Below the pieces are notes generated by a model. That model saw only the letters and a program-made list of their open reading frames with translations. It was not told where the DNA came from and made no database searches. The position numbers were made by a program, and so were the translations under genes. This document shows, piece after piece, positions 15,888 to 26,810 of a stretch of DNA of 64,000 bases. How positions within the stretch are numbered: the stretch's first letter is position 1; every line of letters begins with the position of its first letter. The stretch comes from Nocardioides cynanchi (GTDB lineage Bacteria > Actinomycetota > Actinomycetes > Propionibacteriales > Nocardioidaceae): assembly GCF_008761635.1 (NCBI RefSeq), contig NZ_CP044344.1:1984001-2048000 (forward strand), written 5' to 3'.

Positions 15888-16405
15888 CCGAGCCGCACAA
15901 CGTGGTCACCCTCAGGCAGTGGGAGCCGGAGACCCCGGTGGCCAGCGTCCAGGGCACCCTGGCCCTGGACCTCGGGCCGCTGGTGGAGGTGCCCGAGCCG
16001 CACCCACGTCGGCGCGACGACGCGGCCCTGCTCGACGTCGTACCCGTCGACCTGGTCCGGCGCCGCCGCTTCGAGCAGCACGCCGCCCGGATCGGCGCCG
16101 CGCTCGTCGAGATCGTCGGTGGCGACCGACCGGTCTCGCAGGTGCTGCGCTGGACGACGCCGGAGGTCTACCAGGACCTCGCCCGTCGGGCCCACCTGGT
16201 GGCCCGTGCGGTCGGGCGCCGCCCGGGCACCGGCGGCCTCCAGGCGGTACGCCCGCAGCTCGTCGCCGCGCACACCAGCTTCGTCTCCGAGAGCTCGGCC
16301 GAGGTCAGCCTGCACGTGCGGTACGGCGAGCGGTCGCGCGCCGTCGCCGCCCGCTTCGAGCTGATCCAGGGCCGCTGGCAGGTCAGCGCCCTGGAGTTCG
16401 CGTGA
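15884..16405 (+). CDS. Small conserved protein, Rv3235-like (DUF6459)
   Basis: A 173-aa protein starting at ATG 15884 (MTEPHNVVTLRQ), overlapping the LysM stop and preceded by GGAAAGGAA. The first ~70 residues are low-complexity and Pro/Glu-rich. The C-terminal ~100 residues form an alpha+beta domain (RIGAALVEIVGGDRPVSQVLRWTTPEVYQDL ... WQVSALEFA) like the NTF2-like fold. The distinctive RPxxQLxRWxxxxVY pattern is shared with mycobacterial Rv3235, which also sits near secA1; the DUF6459 name is from memory. No active-site residues can be named. It is translationally coupled to the LysM gene. Confidence 0.75.
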   Translation: MTEPHNVVTLRQWEPETPVASVQGTLALDLGPLVEVPEPHPRRRDDAALLDVVPVDLVRRRRFEQHAARIGAALVEIVGGDRPVSQVLRWTTPEVYQDLARRAHLVARAVGRRPGTGGLQAVRPQLVAAHTSFVSESSAEVSLHVRYGERSRAVAARFELIQGRWQVSALEFA

Positions 16406-16418
16406 CCGGCCGGCCGGG

Positions 16419-19277
<2,859 letters not shown>

Positions 19278-19323
19278 GGGCTCTTGGACTCCCCGGTTCG
19301 AGGTGGACGGCTGGAACGCGTCA

Positions 19324-19329
19324 ACTCTA
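19324..19329 (-). promoter_or_regulatory. Putative -10 (TAGAGT) of secA
   Basis: TAGAGT on the minus strand lies in the 86-bp gap between ycaQ-type gene and secA and predicts a ~40-nt leader. No clear -35. Confidence 0.4.
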
Positions 19330-19363
19330 CCCAGCGCGCCGAATGTGACCGATTCGCCGCAGG

Positions 19364-20587
19364 TCAGAGCCCTGCCGTCACCGCGGCGACGGTGAGTGTG
19401 GCCGCCAGGTCGCCGCGGGGCTCGACCACGACCCGGTCGAGGCCCAGCCAGCCGGCCAGCCGGCCGAGCTCGGCCGCCAGCTCGGTGGCGGTGCCGGGCG
19501 GGGCGCACGGCTCGGTGTAGGCCGCCTTCACCAGCAACCTCCCGGTCCCCCGGTCGGCCTTGAGGTCCACCCGGCCCACGATCTGGTCGCCGAGCAGGAA
19601 CGGCAGCACGTAGTAGCCGTGGACGCGCTTCTCGGGCGGGGTGTAGATCTCGATCCGGTAGTGGAAGTCGAAGAGGTGCTCGGCGCGCTCGCGCTCCCAG
19701 ACCACGGGGTCGAACGGGCTCAGGAGCGCCCGGGCCCCGACCCGCCGCGGCAGCCGGGCGTCGCGGTGGAGATAGGCCGGCCGGCGCCAGCCCTGGATCG
19801 TCACCGGCTCGAGCTCACCCTCGGCCACCAGCTCGTCGATCGCGTCCTGCGCCGCCATCGTGCCGTCGACGCCGGGCTGCAGCCGCATCCGGTAGTAGTC
19901 GGCCAGGCAGCGCCCGGTCGCGACCCCGTGGGAGCGGGCCGCGCGCAGCACCAGCTCGCGACGCGCGTCGGCCAGGCTCGGCGTCGGTGCGTCGACGTAC
20001 TCCCGCGGGACGACCCGCTCGGGCAGGTCGTAGCGGATCTCGAACTGGCTGTTGCGCCCTGCGATGGCGACGTCGCCGGTGACGAAGAGGTAGTCGAGGG
20101 CACGCCGCGTCGCCGACCAGTTCCAGCCCCAGTGCTCCTTGGAGCGGGGCAGGCCGTCGTCCAGGTCGCGGGCGGTCGACGCCCCCCGGTCGGCGATCTC
20201 GGCCAGCAGTCCGGCGGTGAGGTCCTCGGTGACGACCGTGCCCCACCACTTGTGCCGCTGGGTGCGGTACGACGCCATCCGGTGCCGCATCACCGGCCAC
20301 AGGTCGACCGGCATGAACGCCTGCACGTGCGCCCAGTACTCCACCATCCGCCGCGGGGCCTGCTCGGACGCCCGCCTGACCAGGTCGACGTCGTAGGCGC
20401 CCATCCGGGAGTAGAGCGGCATGTAGTGGGCGCGTTGGAGCACGTTGACGGAGTCCACCTGGAGCACGCCGGTGCGGGCGAGGGTGCGGGTCAGGGTGCG
20501 CATCGTCGGCGCCGCGTGCGGCGGGTCGAGGAAGCCCTGGGCGGCCAGGGCGATCCGGCGGGCCTGGGCCTGGGTCAGCGAGCGCAC
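19364..20587 (-). CDS. YcaQ/AlkZ-type winged-helix DNA glycosylase
   Basis: A 407-aa protein of the HTH_42 (YcaQ) family. Members unhook interstrand crosslinks and excise bulky N-alkyl adducts. The sequence [11 protein letters not shown] has the QxD catalytic signature of the YcaQ-like branch, as opposed to QxQ of the antibiotic self-resistance AlkZ enzymes. Tandem winged-helix modules span ~1-330, including the family hallmark [13 protein letters not shown] 20587 is supported by TAGGTT ending 7 nt upstream and absence of a Shine-Dalgarno. It is 86 bp upstream of secA but functionally unrelated. Confidence 0.85.
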   Translation of the reverse strand: MRSLTQAQARRIALAAQGFLDPPHAAPTMRTLTRTLARTGVLQVDSVNVLQRAHYMPLYSRMGAYDVDLVRRASEQAPRRMVEYWAHVQAFMPVDLWPVMRHRMASYRTQRHKWWGTVVTEDLTAGLLAEIADRGASTARDLDDGLPRSKEHWGWNWSATRRALDYLFVTGDVAIAGRNSQFEIRYDLPERVVPREYVDAPTPSLADARRELVLRAARSHGVATGRCLADYYRMRLQPGVDGTMAAQDAIDELVAEGELEPVTIQGWRRPAYLHRDARLPRRVGARALLSPFDPVVWERERAEHLFDFHYRIEIYTPPEKRVHGYYVLPFLLGDQIVGRVDLKADRGTGRLLVKAAYTEPCAPPGTATELAAELGRLAGWLGLDRVVVEPRGDLAATLTVAAVTAGL

Positions 20588-20594
20588 GGGGGCG

Positions 20595-20600
20595 AACCTA
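20595..20600 (-). promoter_or_regulatory. -10 hexamer TAGGTT, leaderless start of the ycaQ-type gene
   Basis: TAGGTT on the minus strand ends 7 nt before GTG 20587. It is back-to-back with the CACAAT hexamer (20623) of the divergent oxidase gene. Confidence 0.5.
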
Positions 20601-20622
20601 GCGGCCGACGCCGACAGTGCCT

Positions 20623-20628
20623 CACAAT
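20623..20628 (+). promoter_or_regulatory. -10 hexamer CACAAT, leaderless start of the multicopper oxidase gene
   Basis: CACAAT ends 6 nt before ATG 20635. This favours ATG 20635 over the upstream in-frame GTG at 20617. Confidence 0.4.
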
Positions 20629-20634
20629 CTCCGC

Positions 20635-22506
20635 ATGGAGAACCGGGGGAAGAACGTCCAGGCTGTCGTCTGCACCGTCGCCGTGGGCGCGGCGCTCCTG
20701 CTGCTGTCGACGACGACCCCCTCGGCAGCCCTCGCTCCGACGGCGGCCGGGCCGCCGACGCCCGCCGCGGCCGTGCCCACCGCGACGATCACGATCGCCA
20801 ACTTCCAGTTCCAGCCGGCGGTGGTCGCCCTCGACCAGGGCGGCACCCTGACGGTCACCAACAACGACGGCTTCCCCCACTCGTTCACCTCCGACGCGGT
20901 CGACGGGGCGGACAACCCCTTGTTCGACGTCAAGATCCCGGCCGGGGCGAGCAGGACGATCACCGCCGTCTCCGCCCTGGGCAACGGCACCTACGGGTTC
21001 CACTGCCGCTTCCACCCGGAGATGACCGGCACGCTGACCGTCGGCACCGGTGGGCCGGTGCCGACCCACGTGCCGGCGTTCGAGCAGCCGCTCGTCCAGC
21101 CACCGCGACTCAGCGGCAAGCACCTGCGGATCGTGATGCGCAAGCAGAAGGTGCGGGTGCTGCCCCACGGACCACGCACGCCGATGTGGACCTACGGCGG
21201 CTCGTTCCCCGGCCCGACCATCGTCCGCAGGACCGGCCGCGACACCCGGGTCACCTTCGTCAACCACCTGCCTCGCAAGGTCGGCGCGGTCACCGTGCAC
21301 CAGCACGGCGGCCACCAGGCGGCGAAGTACGACGGCCAGCCGATGGACCACCTGATTCGGCACGGTCACCGGATGACCTACGACTACCCCCTCGTGGACG
21401 CCGGCAAGCCGCTGCCCGCGGCGCTGCGGTTCTACCACGACCACCGGATGGGTCGGACCGCCCGCAACAACTGGTTCGGGCTGCAGGGCATGTTCCTGAC
21501 CACCGACCCCGGTGACGCCCGACGCGGTCTGCCGCACGGCAGGTTCGACCTGCCCCTGATGTTCACCGACCGGAGCTTCACCCAGGACAACCGCCTGCGC
21601 AACCCGTTCCGGAAGATGTCGATGCCGATGCCGGCTGCCCGGTCGATGCCGCCGATGGCCGGCATGTCAGGCCTCGCTGCGACCGACCCGTCGACCCTGC
21701 CCAGCGTCGGCACCAAGGTGCTCGTGAACGGGCGCTACGCGCCGTACAAGTACGTCGAGCCCGGCCGCTACCGGCTGCAGATCCTCAACGCCTCACCCTT
21801 CTCCAGCTACGACTTCTCGCTGTCCGACGGTCGGCCGTTCGTGCAGATCGGGACCGGCTCCGGCCTGCTGCCCGCGCCGGTGACCCGGCAGGACATCCTG
21901 CTCGGGCCGGCCCAGCGGGCCGACGTGGTGGTCGACTTCCGGCACCTCGAGGGCACCGACGTCCTGCTCTCCTCGATCCCCCGCACCGACGGCTCCACGA
22001 CCGGCATCGGCACCCGTGACGCGGCCCTCATGCAGTTCCGGGTGCGTGGCACCACCCGGCAGACCGCTCGCGTCCCCGCGACGCTGGCCACCATCGCCCC
22101 GATGCGGATCCCGCACCACGTCGCCATGACGTGGACGTTCGGGGTCAGCCACGACCGGCACGGCGCCTACTGGTCGATCAACGGCAAGCGCTACGACCCG
22201 ACCCGCGTCGACCACCGGGTGACGCTGGGCTCGACCGAGCTGTGGAGGCTGCGCAACACCAGCGACCTCACCCACTACGTCCACCTGCACGAGGAGCTCT
22301 GGCGCACGGTCAGCCGCGACGGCAGGCGCCCGCCACCGTGGGAGCGTGGCTACGAGGACACCTGGCGCCTCGACCCCGGCGAGACCGTGCTCGTGGCCGC
22401 GAGGTTCACCGACTTCACCGGCGACTTCATGGTGCACTGCCACATGCTCGACCACGAGGACGACGCCATGATGGCGACGTTCCGGGTGGTCCCGAAGAAG
22501 GGCTGA
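20635..22506 (+). CDS. Secreted multicopper oxidase with extra N-terminal cupredoxin
   Basis: A 623-aa protein with a signal-peptide-like N-terminus (VQAVVCTVAVGAALLLLS). Residues ~50-140 are a plastocyanin-like cupredoxin with all type-1 copper ligands (FPHSF His; CRFHPEM Cys-His-Met). Residues ~160-620 are a multicopper oxidase: HQHGGH, YHDHRMG, HYVHLHEE and the C-terminal HCHMLDHEDDAM provide the T1/T2/T3 copper ligands. It should oxidise a substrate such as Cu(I), a metal or a phenol while reducing O2. Met-rich KMSMPMPAARSMPPMAGMSG (~335-355) resembles the Met-rich copper-binding insert of CueO-type cuprous oxidases, suggesting copper detoxification. The added cupredoxin could relay electrons. 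Confidence 0.88.
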   Translation: MENRGKNVQAVVCTVAVGAALLLLSTTTPSAALAPTAAGPPTPAAAVPTATITIANFQFQPAVVALDQGGTLTVTNNDGFPHSFTSDAVDGADNPLFDVKIPAGASRTITAVSALGNGTYGFHCRFHPEMTGTLTVGTGGPVPTHVPAFEQPLVQPPRLSGKHLRIVMRKQKVRVLPHGPRTPMWTYGGSFPGPTIVRRTGRDTRVTFVNHLPRKVGAVTVHQHGGHQAAKYDGQPMDHLIRHGHRMTYDYPLVDAGKPLPAALRFYHDHRMGRTARNNWFGLQGMFLTTDPGDARRGLPHGRFDLPLMFTDRSFTQDNRLRNPFRKMSMPMPAARSMPPMAGMSGLAATDPSTLPSVGTKVLVNGRYAPYKYVEPGRYRLQILNASPFSSYDFSLSDGRPFVQIGTGSGLLPAPVTRQDILLGPAQRADVVVDFRHLEGTDVLLSSIPRTDGSTTGIGTRDAALMQFRVRGTTRQTARVPATLATIAPMRIPHHVAMTWTFGVSHDRHGAYWSINGKRYDPTRVDHRVTLGSTELWRLRNTSDLTHYVHLHEELWRTVSRDGRRPPPWERGYEDTWRLDPGETVLVAARFTDFTGDFMVHCHMLDHEDDAMMATFRVVPKKG

Positions 22507-22520
22507 GCGGACGCCTCGCC

Positions 22521-23201
22521 CTACGGCAGCTCGACCAGCTTCTCGCGGACGGCGTACAGCACGGCCTCCATGCGCGAGTGCAGCTGGAGCTTCTCCAGCA
22601 GGTTGCGCACGTGGTTCTTCACGGTGTTCTCGCTGATGAACAGCCGCTTGGCGATGTCCTTGTTGTTCAGGCCCTGCGCGACCAGGCGCAGCACCTCGAG
22701 CTCGCGCTCGGTGAGCCGGAACGTCGTGACCGGACCGCGGTCGGGCTGGGACATCTGCTTGAACTCGTCGATCAGCTTGACCGCCATCGACGGGCTGATC
22801 AGGGACTGGCCGTCGGCCACGACCCGAACCGCCTGCGCGACCTCCTCGATCGAGGAGTCCTTGAGGAGATAGCCGCTCGCCCCGCTCTTGACCGCCTCGT
22901 AGAGGTCGGACTCCTCGTCGGAGACCGTCAGCATCAGGATCTTGGCGGCCGGCACGGCCTCCTTGATCGCGACGCAGGCCTCGATGCCGGAGACCTTGGG
23001 CATCCGCACGTCGAGGAGCACGACGTCGGGTGCCACGCTGCTGGCCAGCTCGATGCCGGTGGCGCCGTCGCCGGCCTCGCCGACGACGTCCAGGCCGGGC
23101 TCGGAGTCCATCAGCATGGTCAGGCCACGCCGGAACAGCTCCTGGTCGTCGACGATGATGACGCGGATGGGCTCGGGCTCGCTGCCGGGGGGGACTGGCA
23201 C
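22521..23201 (-). CDS. NarL/FixJ-family response regulator (orphan)
   Basis: A 226-aa protein: receiver domain 13-130 with acidic pocket VDDQ (18-20), phosphoacceptor Asp64 in VLLDVRMP and Lys in LLKDSS. A LuxR-type HTH domain follows (~160-220: LTERELEVLRLVAQGLNNKDIAKRL). No histidine kinase gene is adjacent, so the partner is elsewhere. A LuxR-type regulator at this place between secA and hpf is also found in Streptomyces (from memory). GTG 23201 follows a CATGCT hexamer by 6 nt. It is convergent with the multicopper oxidase gene and 92 bp downstream of hpf. Confidence 0.9.
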   Translation of the reverse strand: MPVPPGSEPEPIRVIIVDDQELFRRGLTMLMDSEPGLDVVGEAGDGATGIELASSVAPDVVLLDVRMPKVSGIEACVAIKEAVPAAKILMLTVSDEESDLYEAVKSGASGYLLKDSSIEEVAQAVRVVADGQSLISPSMAVKLIDEFKQMSQPDRGPVTTFRLTERELEVLRLVAQGLNNKDIAKRLFISENTVKNHVRNLLEKLQLHSRMEAVLYAVREKLVELP

Positions 23202-23207
23202 CGGGCT

Positions 23208-23213
23208 AGCATG
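23208..23213 (-). promoter_or_regulatory. -10 hexamer CATGCT, possible leaderless start of the response regulator
   Basis: CATGCT on the minus strand ends 6 nt before GTG 23201; the first base departs from TANNNT. Confidence 0.35.
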
Positions 23214-23293
23214 CCACGATCGTCAGCCGGTATGGGCCGAAGGGGCGATATCCACCGCCCCGGAGGTGACCCGATCGGGCCATGCCCGTCTGG

Positions 23294-23902
23294 TCAGTCC
23301 GCGTCGCCGACCTCGAGCGAGATCACGCCGTAGTCGTAGCCGCGCCGCCGGTAGACCACCGACGGCCGGTGGCTCTCCTGGTCGACGTAGAGGTAGAAGT
23401 CGTGCCCGACCAGCTCCATCTCGTAGAGCGCCTGGTCGAGCGACATCGGCTGCGCGGCATGGCTCTTCTCGCGGACCACGAGCGGGCCGTCGCCGGTGAC
23501 CGCGATCGGGCCCGCCTGACGGTCGACGACGTGCTCCTCCTCGGCCGCCGTTGCCTCGAGGGTGGGCGGCACGCCGTTCGCGGCCTGGCGGTTGCGGTGC
23601 GAGCGCGTCTTGCGGTCGTTCGCCCGGCGCATCTGGGCGGCCATCTTGTCGACGGCGAGGTCGAGCGCACCCATCTTGTCGACCGCGGCGGCCTCCGCCC
23701 GGATCACGGGGCCCTTGGAGTAGGCGGTCAGCTCGATCCGGACGGCCCGGTCGGCCTGCCGTGGGTTGCGTTCGTTCTCCACCTCGACCTGAACCCGCAT
23801 GATCCGGTGGTCGTGCTTCTCGAGCCGGCCGAGCTTGTCGGCGACATGATCTCGGAAGCGATCTGACAGCTCGCAGTGCCGTCCGGTGACCACCACGTCC
23901 AT
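23294..23902 (-). CDS. hpf: Ribosome hibernation promoting factor, long form
   Basis: A 202-aa protein starting at ATG 23902 (MDVVVTGRH), 6 nt after AGGAGG. The N-terminal S30AE/YfiA domain (1-~100; EKHDHRIMRVQVEVE) binds the 30S decoding centre. After an acidic linker the C-terminal domain (~145-200, MSLDQALYEMELVGHDFYLYVD) mediates 100S ribosome dimerisation in long HPFs. The length and C-terminal domain identify the long form. The in-frame extension to 24031 encodes non-HPF-like sequence and lies in the leader. Confidence 0.95.
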   Translation of the reverse strand: MDVVVTGRHCELSDRFRDHVADKLGRLEKHDHRIMRVQVEVENERNPRQADRAVRIELTAYSKGPVIRAEAAAVDKMGALDLAVDKMAAQMRRANDRKTRSHRNRQAANGVPPTLEATAAEEEHVVDRQAGPIAVTGDGPLVVREKSHAAQPMSLDQALYEMELVGHDFYLYVDQESHRPSVVYRRRGYDYGVISLEVGDAD

Positions 23903-24279
23903 GGAATCCTCCTGTTGTGCCGATTGTCGGCCCGATCGATGGTGCCGTCCTGCTGGGTGGAGCCCGCCCGGCCGACCTGATCTTCGTCCCCACACCCGCC
24001 TGCTGAGGGTCTCGCAGCTTCTCGGCCGCACGTTGCCGTCGGCCTGCCACTACTCCCCTTCTCCTCCGACTCCCCGTGTAGGACGAGGGTCGAAAGGCAG
24101 GACTTACATCTAAGCCGCACCGTGATCAGCGGACGCGCCGGAGCCGGAGCCCCGACCCGTGACGCCTTACGTGGACCGCTTCGCCTGCGACTGGCATCGG
24201 CTTGCCGCGGTGCGCCACCGGTGACCCGGGGCGCACGTACGACGCAACCACGGACCCAGGCGGACTCCATGCACCGACG
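23903..24279 (-). other. 377-bp spacer: long hpf leader and comF 3' region
   Basis: The only gene-free stretch over 300 bp. On the hpf strand it has the hpf Shine-Dalgarno next to 23902 and a relatively AT-richer patch around 24098-24118 (TTAGATGTAAG), the best promoter candidate, implying a leader near 200 nt. A strong hairpin (24210-24236) lies 44 nt past comF. I could not match any known riboswitch. No coding potential is evident. Confidence 0.5.
24210..24236 (-). terminator. Hairpin downstream of comF, candidate terminator
   Basis: GTGCGCC (24210-24216) pairs with GGCGCAC (24230-24236). An inner CCGG/CCGG stem encloses a 4-nt loop (24222-24225) with one bulged A. It lies 44 nt beyond the comF stop. 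No T-tract follows, which is common in high-GC actinobacteria but lowers certainty. Confidence 0.45.
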
Positions 24280-25044
24280 CTAGCCCGTGCCGGGTGATCG
24301 CGGTACCTCAGGGGGGAACCGGCGGCGTGTGGCGGCGACGACGGCCACGGCGAGCGGGGCCAGGCCGACCGCGCGCAGCGACCGTTGCGCCTCGGCCGCG
24401 GTCGCTCCGGTGGTCAGCACGTCGTCGCAGACGACGACGTGCACGGCACGGCCCTGACGCGCGAGTCGACCCAGGGCGCGCGGGTCGCAGCGCAGGGCAC
24501 CGCCGAGGTTGGCGGCCCGGGCAACGGCGTCCAGCCCGGACTGGTCGGCGATGCCCGGTCGGGTCCGCAGCAGGGGCACGCAGAGCGCGCCGAGACCGCG
24601 GCGCCGCAGCACAGCCGCGGCGCAGCGCGTGAGGGCGGTGGTCGGCTCGTGACCCCGCTGCCGCACCGTCGAGGGTCGCGAGGGCACGGGGACCAGCAGG
24701 ACCGGCGCCGACAGCGGCCCGAGGTCGTCGACGGCGGCCGCGACGGCAGCCGCCAGGAGCCCGCCCAGCGGACGGGCCAGGGCCAGCAGGCGATGCTCCT
24801 TGTGACCGATCACGAGGTCGCGCACGGTGCCGTCGTACGACGTCGCGGCCCACGGCGAGACCAGACCGGCGGGGATCGGGGTCGGCCACGCCGGTGCCGG
24901 CACGACGTCGAGACCGTCGCGGCAGGGGTCGCAGAGGAGCCGCCCCGCCCGGCCGCAGCCGAGGCAGGAGGAGCCCAGGATCAGGTCGCGGGCGGCATCG
25001 AGCACCCCGCGAGCCGACCACCCGCCGAGACGACCGGCAAGCAC
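24280..25044 (-). CDS. ComF family phosphoribosyltransferase-like protein
   Basis: A 254-aa protein. The N-terminus has a Cys4 zinc-ribbon-like motif (CLGCGRAGRLLCDPC, ~30-44). The rest is a type I phosphoribosyltransferase fold with LLVPVPSRPSTVRQRGHEPT and the PRPP loop VVVCDDVLTTGAT. ComF homologues assist DNA uptake or processing in competent bacteria; in actinobacteria the role is undefined. It follows lpqB by 23 bp in the same direction and so probably ends the mtrA-mtrB-lpqB transcript. Confidence 0.88.
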   Translation of the reverse strand: MLAGRLGGWSARGVLDAARDLILGSSCLGCGRAGRLLCDPCRDGLDVVPAPAWPTPIPAGLVSPWAATSYDGTVRDLVIGHKEHRLLALARPLGGLLAAAVAAAVDDLGPLSAPVLLVPVPSRPSTVRQRGHEPTTALTRCAAAVLRRRGLGALCVPLLRTRPGIADQSGLDAVARAANLGGALRCDPRALGRLARQGRAVHVVVCDDVLTTGATAAEAQRSLRAVGLAPLAVAVVAATRRRFPPEVPRSPGTG

Positions 25045-25067
25045 CGTCGGCCGTTCCTGTGGACGAC

Positions 25068-26810
25068 CTACCCGGCGTAGGTGAACTGCCGCACGTGCGA
25101 GTAGCGGACGGCCGGGTCGACCTGGGCGAGGTCCAGCAGGTTGCCCGGGAGCACGGCGTACGACGTCTCGTTCTCGACCGGCGAGGTGGCCAGGCCCTTG
25201 GCGCGTCCCGCGAACGGCGTGGTGACCGCCTCGCTCGCCGGCGTCGAGCCGTCGATCGCCAGGTCACGGACCTCCGAGACGTCGCGGGTCAGCAGATGGA
25301 GCACGGCGATCGAGGTCGGCGACAGCCAGCCGATGTCGCGGACCCGTGCGGTGCCCCCGGCCTGCCAGGGCAGCCGCTGGGCCCGGGTCGCCCCGACCAC
25401 GCGGCCCCGGGTGGCATAGCGCAGCCGGCTCACGACGATCCGGTCGGACGCCGCACCGTGGATCACCGCCACGAGCCTGGAGCCGTCGCGCGAGACCAGG
25501 AAGCGTCGGACGTCGTGCCCCGAGACGCCGGGCACCCGGACCCGGTGCCGCTTGCCGTTGGTGATCACGTCGACGATCGCACCGCCGGGTGCGGCCTCGA
25601 TGTCCCACAGCCGCCCCGCGAAGTCCCAGGCCGGCCGCAGGAGCGGCCCGGCGCCCTCGAGCACGGTGGTCGCGGAGCCGTTGTTCTGGACCGGCCCCAC
25701 GAGCAGCGTGTCGGGGGTCGTCGCGGCCACGTCGACGCCGTTCAGACTCACCGCGAACGACGCGATGCCCTGGACGGCGGTGCCGAACGGGCCGTCCAGC
25801 TTGGTCAGCCCCTTGGCCTGGCCCGACACCAGGAGGCCGCGCCGCAGGGCGTAGACCAGGGCGCTGCCGCGACTGACGGACGGGTCGGCCCGCGCCGGCA
25901 CGCCCACCGGGAAGACGGTGGCGCCGGTGCCGTCCGAGACCGGGGCGCCGGCGATGGTGAGCCGGAACGTCGCGATCCCCGGCACCTGCGCGAGGGTCGC
26001 CGCGAACTGGGTGACCATGCCCGCGGTGGACTGCTCGCTCAGCGGAGCCGGGGCCGGCCCCCGCATCACGATGTCGGCCAGGCCCCCGCCCTGCAGGGTG
26101 ACCGTGAGCCCGGAGGCCAGGCCCGGTGGGATGTAGCTGCGGATCGCCCCGGTCAGCGAACGGGACGGGCCGAGCACGAGGGCCCGGACCAGCGCCGTCG
26201 TGAACTGGTCACCCGTCGGCACGTGCACCAGCTCGGGCACCAGGATCCGGCCCAAGGGGTCGAAGAAGTACACCGACACGGTGGCGAAGTGCTGCTCGAA
26301 CCACAGCGAGGGCACCAGCAGGGCATCGGGCGCGCGGTTGATCCGCCACTCGCCGTGCTCGAGCCTCATCGGGAACGCCGTCCGGTGGGTGCCGGGGGCC
26401 AGGGCTCCGCGCCACATGCTGCGACCGTCGATGCGCTGGGCGCCGCGCAGGGTGACCGACACCGTGCTGCTGCCGCGCGGCAGCGTGGTGTCGTCGTAGA
26501 CCACCATCCCGCGCTTGGGCTGCCACCGCGCCCGGCCGGCCGCGGTGAGGTACTGACGGGCCACCTGCGTCTGCAGGGGTACGGCGGTCATCGCGTTGAG
26601 GAAGCCGGTCACGATCTGACCCGGCGTGGCGTGCGCCTGGGGCCGGCGGGGGTCGCTGTAGGGCCCCTCGACCGGGCTGGTCAGCCCCTGCTGGTTGCTC
26701 ACCACCACCGGGCCGGTCTCCGGCAGCCGGACGCACGAGCTCAGCAGCATGGCGAGGGTGAGGGCGGCCAGCATCCCGGCGACCGACGAGGTGGTCCGGC
26801 CCGGCCTCAT
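25068..26810 (-). CDS. lpqB: Lipoprotein LpqB
   Basis: A 580-aa lipoprotein with lipobox LSSC (Cys26); ATG 26810 overlaps the mtrB stop (ATGA), which fixes the start. The N-terminal part (~60-330) contains a GerMN-like domain (sporulation/germination domain), and the C-terminal ~250 residues a beta-propeller-like LpqB domain. In mycobacteria LpqB binds the extracellular part of MtrB and tunes MtrA phosphorylation, cell-wall homeostasis and division. Gene order mtrA-mtrB-lpqB is complete here. Confidence 0.95.
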   Translation of the reverse strand: MRPGRTTSSVAGMLAALTLAMLLSSCVRLPETGPVVVSNQQGLTSPVEGPYSDPRRPQAHATPGQIVTGFLNAMTAVPLQTQVARQYLTAAGRARWQPKRGMVVYDDTTLPRGSSTVSVTLRGAQRIDGRSMWRGALAPGTHRTAFPMRLEHGEWRINRAPDALLVPSLWFEQHFATVSVYFFDPLGRILVPELVHVPTGDQFTTALVRALVLGPSRSLTGAIRSYIPPGLASGLTVTLQGGGLADIVMRGPAPAPLSEQSTAGMVTQFAATLAQVPGIATFRLTIAGAPVSDGTGATVFPVGVPARADPSVSRGSALVYALRRGLLVSGQAKGLTKLDGPFGTAVQGIASFAVSLNGVDVAATTPDTLLVGPVQNNGSATTVLEGAGPLLRPAWDFAGRLWDIEAAPGGAIVDVITNGKRHRVRVPGVSGHDVRRFLVSRDGSRLVAVIHGAASDRIVVSRLRYATRGRVVGATRAQRLPWQAGGTARVRDIGWLSPTSIAVLHLLTRDVSEVRDLAIDGSTPASEAVTTPFAGRAKGLATSPVENETSYAVLPGNLLDLAQVDPAVRYSHVRQFTYAG

